Shown in pieces: positions 1 to 5,180 of a stretch of DNA of 5,779 nt. Location of the stretch: NCBI GenBank assembly GCA_021808185.1, contig JAKBCB010000262.1, forward strand, positions 1 through 5,779. The letters are read 5' to 3'. How positions within the stretch are numbered: position 1 is the stretch's first letter; the number at the start of each line of letters is the position of its first letter. Source of the DNA: Pseudomonadota bacterium (GTDB lineage: Bacteria > Pseudomonadota > Alphaproteobacteria > Acetobacterales > Acetobacteraceae). Position numbers and translations under genes: made by a program. The notes below the pieces were generated by a model. It saw nothing but the letters and a program-made list of their open reading frames with translations, did not search any database and was not told the DNA's origin.

Positions 1-105
1 CTGGAGAAGTCCGAGCCCGAACAGGTGACCGCCGGGGCGAACGTGTTGCTGCGCGCGGTGCTTGACACCGACCAGCGTTTCGCCGAGCGGGCGCGTGTCG
101 GCTGA
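1..105 (+). CDS. C-terminal end of a probable hydantoinase/carbamoylase-family (M20) amidase, partial
   Basis: Frame 1 is open from the first base to a TGA at 103-105 and gives 34 residues; the rest of the gene lies outside the window. The tail contains SEPEQVTAGANVLLRAVL. This resembles the last helix of Zn-dependent N-carbamoyl amino acid amidohydrolases and beta-ureidopropionases of the M20 family, which commonly end in a (S/D)PE-x-x-x-AGANVLL-x-AVL pattern. Those enzymes hydrolyse N-carbamoyl amino acids or N-carbamoyl-beta-alanine to the free amino acid, CO2 and ammonia. The assignment rests on recalled similarity over a short stretch with no catalytic residue visible, so it is tentative. 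The next gene starts 10 bases after the stop, and its ribosome site overlaps this stop codon, which suggests translational coupling within one operon. Confidence 0.6.
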   Translation: MEKSEPEQVTAGANVLLRAVLDTDQRFAERARVG

Positions 106-115
106 GGGTGCGGTG

Positions 116-922
116 ATGCAAGCGGCACCGCCGGCGCCCACGGCGGCGGCGCCGGTTGTGCGGGCGCGGAACCTGTCCCTCGTCTTCGATGCCGATGGGC
201 AGAAGACCGTTGCCCTGTCCGATGTGTCGCTGGACATCGCCGGCGGCAGCTTCGTCTCGCTGATCGGCCCGTCCGGTTGCGGCAAGACGACGCTGCTGCG
301 TGCCATCGCCGATCTGGAACGCCCGACATCGGGCAGCCTTGTCGTGAACGGATTGAGCCCGGAGCAGGCACGACGCAATCGCGCCTATGGCTACGTGTTC
401 CAGGCGCCGGCGCTGTATCCGTGGCGCTCGGTGGAACGCAACGTGATGCTGCCGCTGGAGATCATGGGGATGCCGCCGGAGGAACGGCGGCGGCGCGCGG
501 AACGCTATCTCGATCTCGTGGGCCTGCGCGAATTCCGCCGCCGCTTCCCCTGGCAGTTATCGGGCGGCATGCAACAGCGCGTGTCCATCGCGCGCGCGCT
601 GAGCTTCGAGCCGGCGTTGCTGCTGATGGACGAACCGTTCGGCGCGCTGGACGAGATCACCCGCGACGGCCTCAACCTGCATCTGCACCGGCTGTGGCGC
701 AGCACCGGCATGACGGTGATCTTCGTCACCCACTCGATTCCGGAGGCGGTGTATCTGTCCTCCCGGATCGTGGTGATGTCGCCGCGCCCGGGCAAGGTCG
801 TCGAGATCATCGACGTCGATCTGCCGGGCGAGCGGGAACTGGACGTGCGCGAGACGCCGGCTTTCCTTGCCGTCGCGCACCGCGTGCGGGAGGCACTGCG
901 CGCCGGGCACAGCTATGACTAG
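116..922 (+). CDS. ABC transporter ATP-binding protein, nitrate/sulfonate/pyrimidine-precursor (SsuB/TauB-like) type
   Basis: This 268-residue cytoplasmic ATPase powers the importer encoded by the next three genes. All nucleotide-binding motifs are intact: Walker A GPSGCGKTT at residues 51-59, Q-loop FQAPALYPW with Gln96, signature LSGGMQQR at 148-155, Walker B LLLMDEP at 168-174 followed by the D-loop GALDE, and switch His206 in VTHS. The length and the 'PALYPWRSVERNV' Q-loop surroundings fit the SsuB/TauB/NrtD group that serves NMT1/THI5-type binding proteins. ATG 116 was chosen because GAGGG at 104-108 sits 7 bases upstream. A GTG at 113 is adjacent but has poorer spacing, and a TTG at 62 would run deep into the previous gene. 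The first 13 or so residues are Ala/Pro-rich and precede the fold. The 3' end overlaps the first permease gene by 8 bases. The function as an importer ATPase is secure; the transported substrate is inferred only. Confidence 0.95.
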   Translation: MQAAPPAPTAAAPVVRARNLSLVFDADGQKTVALSDVSLDIAGGSFVSLIGPSGCGKTTLLRAIADLERPTSGSLVVNGLSPEQARRNRAYGYVFQAPALYPWRSVERNVMLPLEIMGMPPEERRRRAERYLDLVGLREFRRRFPWQLSGGMQQRVSIARALSFEPALLLMDEPFGALDEITRDGLNLHLHRLWRSTGMTVIFVTHSIPEAVYLSSRIVVMSPRPGKVVEIIDVDLPGERELDVRETPAFLAVAHRVREALRAGHSYD

Positions 923-1781
923 GTGGGGCCGTGCCGTCCTGCCGCTCGCGGTCGTGCTCGTCGTGGTGATCGCGGTGTGGTACGCGGGGGCGGCGTGGCT
1001 GAATTTCGACGTGACCGCGAATCTCGCCGAGGATGACGCCACCACCTGGGAGATTTTGCAGGGCACCATGTCGCAGGATCGCCCGCTGCTGCCGGCGCCG
1101 CATCAACTGGTGGCGGAGCTGTTTTCCTCGGTCTTCGAACATCCCATCGATAGCCCGAAAAGCCTGATCTACCATGCCTCCGTCACCGCTTTTGCCGCCT
1201 TCCTCGGTTTCCTGATCGCGCTGGCGCTCGGAATCGGATTGGCCATCGGCATCGTGCATGTGCGCACGCTGGACCGTTCGCTGATGCTATGGATCATCGC
1301 GAGCCAGACCATCCCGGTGCTTGCGATCGCGCCGATGGTGGTGGTCGTGCTCGGCAATATCGGCTTCACCGGGCTGCTGCCGAAATCGCTGATCGCGGGC
1401 TATCTGAGTTTCTTTCCGATCGTGACTGGCATGGTCAAGGGCCTGCGCTCGCCGGACCCGATGCAGCGCGACCTGATGCGCACGTACAGCGCCAGCGGCC
1501 TGCACCTGTTCACCATGCTGCGCTGGCCGGCCTCGATGAGTTTCCTGCTGCCATCGCTGAAAGTCGCGGCGACGCTCGCGCTGGTCGGCGCGATCGTGGC
1601 GGAGCTTCCCACCGGCGCGCAGGCGGGCCTGGGCGCGCGGCTGCTGTCCGGGTCGTACTATGGCCAGACGTTGCAGATCTGGGCGGCGTTGTTCATGGCA
1701 TCGTTCCTGGCGCTGCTTGCCATCGGGGTGGTGGATCTGTTCCGGCTGGTGCTGATCCGCCGGCGCGGCGGGCGGCTGTGA
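915..1781 (+). CDS. ABC transporter permease 1 (BPD_transp_1 / SsuC-like)
   Basis: This 288-residue inner-membrane protein forms half of the translocation pore. An N-terminal membrane segment lies at about residues 7-29. A mostly polar, probably periplasmic stretch (30-85) follows, containing an acidic patch AEDDATTWE and the segment DRPLLPAPHQL, and then a core of about five membrane helices from residue 89 to 280. The cytoplasmic coupling loop (EAA-like) is at about 187-210, with Gly195 and Pro205 in the usual relative positions (YSASG...RWP). The C-terminus is basic (RRRGGRL), consistent with a cytoplasmic end. ATG 915 is the only sensible start: it precedes the N-terminal membrane helix directly and overlaps the end of the ATPase gene in the sequence ATGACTAG, implying coupled translation. 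Its stop shares an A with the next gene's start. The family is clear and the substrate is not. Confidence 0.93.
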   Translation: MTRWGRAVLPLAVVLVVVIAVWYAGAAWLNFDVTANLAEDDATTWEILQGTMSQDRPLLPAPHQLVAELFSSVFEHPIDSPKSLIYHASVTAFAAFLGFLIALALGIGLAIGIVHVRTLDRSLMLWIIASQTIPVLAIAPMVVVVLGNIGFTGLLPKSLIAGYLSFFPIVTGMVKGLRSPDPMQRDLMRTYSASGLHLFTMLRWPASMSFLLPSLKVAATLALVGAIVAELPTGAQAGLGARLLSGSYYGQTLQIWAALFMASFLALLAIGVVDLFRLVLIRRRGGRL

Positions 1782-2614
1782 TGACGGTGCTGGAACTTCT
1801 GCTGCTGGCGGCGGGCGGGGCCGCCGGGCTGTCGCTGCTGGCACGACGAGAGGGGCGGCTGGGCCAGGTCGGGACGCCGCTGCTGTTCGGCGCGCTGGTG
1901 TTGGCCGCGTGGCAGATCGCCTGTGTGGAATTCGAAATTCCGCGCGTGCTGCTGCCGGCCCCGTCGGCGGTGGCCGCCGCCATCGTGCGCAGCCTGCCGA
2001 TCCTGGCCGCGGATTTCATGCAGACCGTGGCGCACGCGGTGCTGATCGGCTGGCTGCTCGGCAGCGGCGCGGGGCTGCTCGCCGCCGTGGCGCTGGACCG
2101 TTCGGCGTTTCTGCGCCGGGGCGTGCTGCCGCTCGGCAGTCTTGTGTCCGCCATGCCCATCGTCGGCATCGCGCCGATCATGGTGATGTGGTTCGGATTC
2201 GACTGGCAATCCAAGGCCGCCGTCATCGTGGTGATGACCTTCTTCCCGATGCTGGTGAACGCCACCGCCGGGCTGGAGGCGACCGGGACCATGGAGCGCG
2301 ACCTGATGCACTCGTATGGCGCCGGCTATTGGCAGACGCTGCTGAAGCTGCGGCTGCCGTATGCGCTGCCGTTCGTGTTCAACGCGCTGAAGCTGAATTC
2401 GACGCTGGCGCTGATCGGCGGCATCGTCGCGGAGTTCTTCGGCACGCCCATCGTCGGCATGGGATTTCGAATCTCCACCGAAGTGGCCAGAATGAACCTC
2501 GATGTCGTCTGGGCCGAGATCACGATGGCGGCGGTGGTCGGCTCGGCAAGTTTCGCGGCCCTCGCGCTGGTCGAGCGTGCGGTGACGTTCTGGCATCCGT
2601 CGTTCCGCGCGTAG
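1781..2614 (+). CDS. ABC transporter permease 2 (BPD_transp_1 / SsuC-like)
   Basis: This is the second, 277-residue pore subunit, which probably pairs with permease 1 as a heterodimer. Two hydrophobic segments open the protein (about residues 4-20 and 33-49). The conserved LLPAPSAV segment at 57-64 comes next, followed by the membrane core (about 82-270). The EAA-like coupling loop is at about 171-197, with Gly182 and Pro193 in MHSYGAGYWQ...LRLP, and GIVAEFF follows as in other SsuC/TauC-type permeases. ATG 1781 overlaps the TGA of permease 1 by one base (TGATG), a classic stop-start coupling signal. No separate ribosome site is needed, although the upstream sequence GGCGGGCGG is G-rich. The two permeases share the same fold but differ clearly in sequence, so this is an old paralogous pair and not a recent duplication. 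The function as a permease is secure. Confidence 0.94.
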   Translation: MTVLELLLLAAGGAAGLSLLARREGRLGQVGTPLLFGALVLAAWQIACVEFEIPRVLLPAPSAVAAAIVRSLPILAADFMQTVAHAVLIGWLLGSGAGLLAAVALDRSAFLRRGVLPLGSLVSAMPIVGIAPIMVMWFGFDWQSKAAVIVVMTFFPMLVNATAGLEATGTMERDLMHSYGAGYWQTLLKLRLPYALPFVFNALKLNSTLALIGGIVAEFFGTPIVGMGFRISTEVARMNLDVVWAEITMAAVVGSASFAALALVERAVTFWHPSFRA

Positions 2615-2631
2615 GGCGGACGAATATTTGG

Positions 2632-2640
2632 GGAAGGGGA
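2632..2640 (+). promoter_or_regulatory. Ribosome binding site that decides the binding-protein start
   Basis: The purine run GGAAGGGGA is the best ribosome site in the 33-base gap after permease 2. AAGGGG (2634-2639) lies 8 bases from ATG 2648 but only 2 bases from ATG 2642, so the second ATG is preferred. A separate strong site here would let the binding protein be made in excess over the membrane subunits, as is usual for periplasmic binding proteins. Confidence 0.6.
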
Positions 2641-2647
2641 CATGGCA

Positions 2648-3655
2648 ATGAAACGGTTTCTTCTGGCGGCGGCGGCGGCCTTCGGCCTCGTCACGGGGGC
2701 GGGCGCGGCGCGGGCAGGCGACCCGGTGACGATCCAGCTCAAATGGGTGGCGCAGGGGCAGTTCGCCGGCTACTTCGTCGCGGCGGCGAAGGGCTTCTAC
2801 AAGGACGCCAACCTCGACGTGACGATCAAGCCGGGCGGGCCGGACATCGCGCCGGAGCAGGTGATCGCCGGCGGCGGCGCGGATGTGATCGTCGATTGGA
2901 TGCCCGCGGCGCTGGCCGCGCGCGAGAAGGGCGTGCCGCTGGTCAATATCGCGCAGATCTACGAGAAATCCGGCCTGATGCTGACCTGCCGCAAGGACAG
3001 TGGCGTGCGCACGCCCGCCGACTTCAAGGGCAAGACGCTTGGCGTCTGGTTCTACGGCAACGAGTATCCGTTCCTCGCGTGGATGGCCAAGCTGAAATAC
3101 AAGACCACCGGCGGGCCGGACGGCATCACCGTGCTCAAGCAGGGCTTCAACGTCGATCCGCTGTTGCAGAAGCAGGCGGCCTGCATCTCGACGATGACCT
3201 ACAACGAGTATTGGCAGGTGCTGGAAGCCGGCGTGAAGAAGGACTCGCTCGTCCTGTTCAAGTATGAGGACGAAGGCGTGGCGACGCTGGAGGACGGGCT
3301 GTACTCCACCGACCAGAAGCTCGCCGACCCGGCGACGGTGGACAAGCTGGCGCGCTTCGTCAAAGCCTCGATCAAGGGATGGGAATACGCCGTCGCGCAC
3401 CAGGACGAGGCGGTGAAGATCGTGCTCGCCGCGGACACCAGCGGCGCGCAGACCGAACTGCACCAGAAGCACATGATGGCCGAGGTCGCGAAGCTGGTGG
3501 TGCCCTCGCACGGGCACGGCCTCGGCTATCTCGATCCGGCGGCGTATGAGCGCACCGTGAGCGTGCTGCTGTCCTCCGGTTCCGATCCGGTGATCACCAA
3601 GAAGCCGGAGGGCGCATGGACGCACGCGGTGTGGGACAAGATGGGCGGCAAGTAA
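2648..3655 (+). CDS. NMT1/THI5-like ABC transporter periplasmic substrate-binding protein
   Basis: This 335-residue secreted protein captures the substrate for the importer. It starts with a standard Sec signal peptide: Lys2-Arg3, then a hydrophobic Ala/Leu core, ending in ARA at 21-23 with likely cleavage before Gly24-Asp25. There is no lipobox Cys. The mature protein opens with VTIQLKWVAQGQFAGYFVA, then AKGFYKDANLDVTIKPGG and a QVIAGGGADV motif, all typical of NMT1/THI5 and SsuA-like binding proteins. The later motifs TPADFKGKTLGVWFYGNE, FNVDPLLQKQ and SDPVITK...EGAWTHAV match, as I recall them, binding proteins encoded beside dihydropyrimidine/hydantoin catabolic genes in Alphaproteobacteria. 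Two cysteines, 114 and 179, could form a disulfide in the periplasm. An alternative start at 2642 would add two residues. The solute-binding role is firm. A pyrimidine, dihydropyrimidine, hydantoin or N-carbamoyl ligand is inferred; thiamine-precursor (ThiY) or riboflavin-type ligands are alternatives. Confidence 0.92.
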   Translation: MKRFLLAAAAAFGLVTGAGAARAGDPVTIQLKWVAQGQFAGYFVAAAKGFYKDANLDVTIKPGGPDIAPEQVIAGGGADVIVDWMPAALAAREKGVPLVNIAQIYEKSGLMLTCRKDSGVRTPADFKGKTLGVWFYGNEYPFLAWMAKLKYKTTGGPDGITVLKQGFNVDPLLQKQAACISTMTYNEYWQVLEAGVKKDSLVLFKYEDEGVATLEDGLYSTDQKLADPATVDKLARFVKASIKGWEYAVAHQDEAVKIVLAADTSGAQTELHQKHMMAEVAKLVVPSHGHGLGYLDPAAYERTVSVLLSSGSDPVITKKPEGAWTHAVWDKMGGK

Positions 3656-3682
3656 GCCGCAGCCGATAAGCCGAGGCCGGGG

Positions 3683-3704
3683 GCCGGGTGCGTCAGTGCC
3701 CGGC
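3683..3704. other. GC hairpin downstream of the transporter operon, possible weak terminator
   Basis: GCCGGGTGC pairs with GTGCCCGGC around a GTCA loop, giving 9 pairs of which two are G-T wobbles. It starts 28 bases after the TAA of the binding-protein gene and is followed only by TT, so it lacks the T-run of a standard intrinsic terminator. It may stabilise the 3' end of the transporter message or reduce read-through into the dehydrogenase gene. Confidence 0.4.
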
Positions 3705-3717
3705 TTCCATGCTCGCT

Positions 3718-3733
3718 GCCGGCTTGCGCCGGC
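3718..3733. other. Second small GC hairpin in the same gap
   Basis: GCCGGC is repeated as its own inverted partner around TTGC (6-bp stem, 4-base loop). There is no T-run. It lies between the first hairpin and the dehydrogenase ribosome site. No convincing -35/-10 pair could be picked out in the 135-base gap at 3656-3790, so it is unclear whether the dehydrogenase has its own promoter. Confidence 0.3.
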
Positions 3734-3790
3734 GCCGCCGGGCGACTAAGCCCGTCCCAATCCCAACGGCAAAGGGTGGAGGAGGTGTCA

Positions 3791-4612
3791 ATGGCGCAGC
3801 GCATGGCTGGAAAAATCGCGGTGGTGACGGGTGGCACCCAGGGCTTGGGCGAGGCCATCGCCCGGCTGTTCGCCGCCGAGGGGGCCGCGGGGCTGGTGAT
3901 CTGCGGGCGCAATGCCGCGCGCGGTGAACAGGTCGCCGCCAGCATCACCGCCGGTGGCACGCCCACACGCTTCGTGCAGGCCGAACTGGGCGATGTGGCG
4001 GATTGCCGGCGCGTGATCGCCGAGACGGATGCGGCCTTCGGGCGCATCGACAGCCTGATCAATGCGGGCGCGATCACCGATCGCGGGACGATCCTGGACA
4101 CGTCTGAGGAATTGTTCGACCGCATGTTCGCGGTCAACACCCGCGCGCCGTTCTTCCTGATGCAGGATGCCGCGAAGCTGATGCGCCGGGAGAAGATCGC
4201 GGGCACCATCGTCAATATTCAAAGCATGTCCGCGCATGGCGGGCAGAGCTTCATCACCGCCTACTGCGCGTCCAAGGGCGCGCTGTCGGTGCTGACGAAG
4301 AACGTGGCGTTTTCGCTGATGCCGGACCGTATCCGCGTCAACGGGCTGAATATCGGCTGGATGGACAGCCCCGGCGAGGCGCGGATTCAGGCCGAATACC
4401 ACGATGCGCCGGCGGATTGGCTGGCCAAGGCCGAGGCGAGGCAGCCGTTCGGCCGCCTGATCAAGCCTGCGGAAGTGGCGCGGGCCTGCGTGTATCTGGC
4501 GAGCGAGGATAGCGGCTTGATGACCGGATCGGTGATCGACTTCGATCAGCAGGTCATCGGGGCCGGCGATGCGCCGTCGCATCCGTTGCGGCGTCTGCCG
4601 GACCCGACTTGA
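3791..4612 (+). CDS. Short-chain dehydrogenase/reductase (SDR) family oxidoreductase
   Basis: This 273-residue cytoplasmic NAD(P)-dependent oxidoreductase has a classical SDR layout. The dinucleotide-binding TGGTQGLG is at residues 13-20. The catalytic tetrad is Asn116, Ser145, Tyr158 and Lys162 (YCASK at 158-162). The end of the second strand reads VICGRN, with Arg40 and no acidic residue, which leans towards NADP(H). The region that is usually NNAG reads INAGA (90-94). ATG 3791 was chosen because GGAGGAGG at 3778-3785 lies 5 bases upstream. GTG 3776 would bury that site inside the gene, and ATG 3803 is also possible but has worse spacing. The C-terminus (GSVIDFDQQVIGAGDAPSHP) is longer than in minimal SDRs. 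The gene lies 135 bases after the transporter operon and converges on DUF1127. The substrate cannot be read from the sequence; a sugar, polyol or hydroxyacid alcohol group is plausible given the Gfo/Idh/MocA gene nearby. Confidence 0.93.
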   Translation: MAQRMAGKIAVVTGGTQGLGEAIARLFAAEGAAGLVICGRNAARGEQVAASITAGGTPTRFVQAELGDVADCRRVIAETDAAFGRIDSLINAGAITDRGTILDTSEELFDRMFAVNTRAPFFLMQDAAKLMRREKIAGTIVNIQSMSAHGGQSFITAYCASKGALSVLTKNVAFSLMPDRIRVNGLNIGWMDSPGEARIQAEYHDAPADWLAKAEARQPFGRLIKPAEVARACVYLASEDSGLMTGSVIDFDQQVIGAGDAPSHPLRRLPDPT

Positions 4613-4624
4613 CCGGGGCTACCC

Positions 4625-4649
4625 TGGGCCGGGCGTACTGCCCGGCCCA
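4625..4649. terminator. Probable bidirectional terminator between convergent genes
   Basis: This is a perfect 10-bp inverted repeat, TGGGCCGGGC against GCCCGGCCCA, with loop GTACT. It begins 12 bases after the dehydrogenase stop and ends 8 bases before the DUF1127 stop on the other strand, exactly where a shared terminator is expected. Neither side has a T-run, so termination would depend on the very stable stem or on Rho. Confidence 0.7.
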
Positions 4650-4657
4650 AGCAGCGT

Positions 4658-4879
4658 TCAGCGCCGGTAGGTGCCGTTGACCACGGCGGGAATGTCGGCG
4701 CGCTGGATTCCGAGATCGAACAGCTCGCGGTCGCTATAGGAGCGGAGTTCGCGAGCGATCCGCGCCCGATAGGCCTGCTTCTCGCGCCAAGCGGTGAAGC
4801 GGTGCAGGCGCTCGGAGACGGCGTGGCCGATCTGCGCGAAGACGGAGACGTGAACGGTATCAAAGACTTGCGAGGCCAT
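4658..4879 (-). CDS. DUF1127 domain-containing small protein
   Basis: This is a 73-residue basic protein. The C-terminal half carries the DUF1127 signature: an Arg-rich helix (AYRARIARELRSYSDRELFDLGI) followed by RADIPAVVNGTYRR. The N-terminal part (MASQVFDTVHVSVFAQIGHAVSE) is family-variable. DUF1127 proteins are common in Alphaproteobacteria. Some studied members bind RNA or affect RNA turnover and stress or nutrient responses, for example CcaF1 in Rhodobacter sphaeroides; a similar role here is inference. ATG at 4877-4879 was chosen because AAGGAGG sits a few bases upstream on the minus strand. A longer version starting near 4948 would translate the putative leader and start inside the -10 box, so it is rejected. 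The leader of about 60 bases, strong ribosome site, own promoter and terminator all suggest a separately controlled, well-expressed single gene. Confidence 0.88.
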   Translation of the reverse strand: MASQVFDTVHVSVFAQIGHAVSERLHRFTAWREKQAYRARIARELRSYSDRELFDLGIQRADIPAVVNGTYRR

Positions 4880-4943
4880 GAGGTCCTCCTTCAGGTTAGG
4901 TTCAGCCGTATGACGGCGACGGTCATGCGTCGTGTTGCAGCGC

Positions 4944-4973
4944 AGCATATGAGGCAGGAAGCCTGTCGTTCAA
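4944..4973 (-). promoter_or_regulatory. Candidate promoter of the DUF1127 gene (sigma70- or RpoH-like)
   Basis: Read on the minus strand, TTGAAC (4973-4968) is followed after 18 bases by TATGCT (4949-4944), a moderate sigma70-type match. The same bases also read CTTGAAC, then 13 bases, then CCTCATATG (4954-4946), which resembles heat-shock (RpoH) promoters. The predicted transcript start lies about 60 bases before the DUF1127 ATG. A small dyad CAGG-AAG-CCTG (4955-4965) lies in the spacer. This was judged by eye only. Confidence 0.45.
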
Positions 4974-4979
4974 GGGAAA

Positions 4980-4997
4980 CCGTGATACGTTTTACGG
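4980..4997. promoter_or_regulatory. Operator-like imperfect 18-bp palindrome next to the DUF1127 promoter
   Basis: The sequence CCGTGATACGTTTTACGG matches its own reverse complement at 14 of 18 positions and is centred on ACGT. Its edge is 6 bases upstream of the proposed -35 box of the minus-strand promoter, a position suited to an activator or repressor dimer. The regulator is unknown. Confidence 0.35.
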
Positions 4998-5030
4998 ACC
5001 CAGCCATGAGCCGTGGCGATGAGGTCACAC

Positions 5031-5044
5031 TCACGGGTTCGTGA
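5031..5044. repeat. 14-bp inverted repeat TCACG-GGTT-CGTGA
   Basis: A perfect 5-bp inverted repeat with a 4-base spacer, lying in the gene-free stretch between DUF1127 and the Gfo/Idh/MocA gene. It sits one base from the perfect palindrome at 5046-5057. It could be a small hairpin or a protein-binding dyad; no function is assigned. Confidence 0.35.
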
Positions 5045-5045
5045 A

Positions 5046-5057
5046 GATCGCGCGATC
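5046..5057. repeat. Perfect 12-bp palindrome GATCGCGCGATC
   Basis: All 12 bases equal their reverse complement, with no spacer. A spacer-free palindrome is more like a protein-binding or methylation target than an RNA hairpin. It lies in non-coding DNA about 70 bases upstream of the proposed DUF1127 promoter. GC-rich palindromes of this length can occur by chance in such genomes. Confidence 0.45.
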
Positions 5058-5069
5058 CATGCGTCGTTC

Positions 5070-5111
5070 CCGGCGCGAACGGCCGCGACGCGGCCAGGGC
5101 GTTCGCCCCGG
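5070..5111. repeat. Long compound stem-loop in the intergenic region
   Basis: The arms pair as follows: 5070-5073 with 5108-5111, one C-C mismatch (5074/5107), 5075-5081 (GCGAACG) with 5100-5106 (CGTTCGC), a one-sided 5-base bulge (5095-5099), then 5082-5086 (GCCGC) with 5090-5094 (GCGGC) around GAC. That makes 16 pairs. The right arm can instead pair with 5142-5149 (GGGCGTTC against GAACGCCC). It has the features of a structured RNA element or terminator-like structure, but no T-run or clear dedicated promoter was found. Confidence 0.4.
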
Positions 5112-5153
5112 TCGCGCACATAATCCATTGATGTAACTAGAGAACGCCCGGAA

Positions 5154-5173
5154 CCCCGCCAAATGCGGCGGGG
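5154..5173 (-). terminator. Probable terminator of the Gfo/Idh/MocA gene
   Basis: CCCCGCC pairs with GGCGGGG in a 7-bp GC stem with a 6-base loop. On the minus strand it begins 7 bases after the TGA of the oxidoreductase gene and is followed by TTCC only. The position is right for a terminator, but the T-run is nearly absent. Confidence 0.5.
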
Positions 5174-5180
5174 CTGCCGG

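Noticed and set aside
62..115. Earlier TTG start for the ATPase
   Set aside because: It would overlap the upstream gene by 44 bases and add a tail with no family similarity. The ATG at 116 has a well-spaced GAGGG site.
1909..3267. Long plus-strand open frame overlapping permease 2 and the binding protein out of frame
   Set aside because: It is Arg/Gly/Ala-rich low-complexity translation with no motif and no ribosome site, and it is inconsistent with the two genes it overlaps.
1658..3625. Very long minus-strand open frame (655 codons) opposite permease 2 and the binding protein
   Set aside because: It is antisense to two clearly conserved genes. Its translation is rich in His, Arg, Gln and Pro with no recognisable domain, as expected from GC-rich third positions, which rarely produce stops on the opposite strand.
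3788..4582. Minus-strand open frame of 264 codons opposite the SDR gene
   Set aside because: It is a shadow of a conserved SDR gene with all catalytic residues; its own translation has no domain features.
4880..4948. Longer N-terminus for DUF1127
   Set aside because: The extra 23 residues would read through the strong AAGGAGG site and begin within the likely -10 box. The shorter form has the family's usual length.
5117..5141. A/T-rich patch with CATAAT considered as a plus-strand promoter
   Set aside because: There is no acceptable -35 box at 16-18 bases upstream, and it would point into the antisense of the oxidoreductase gene.
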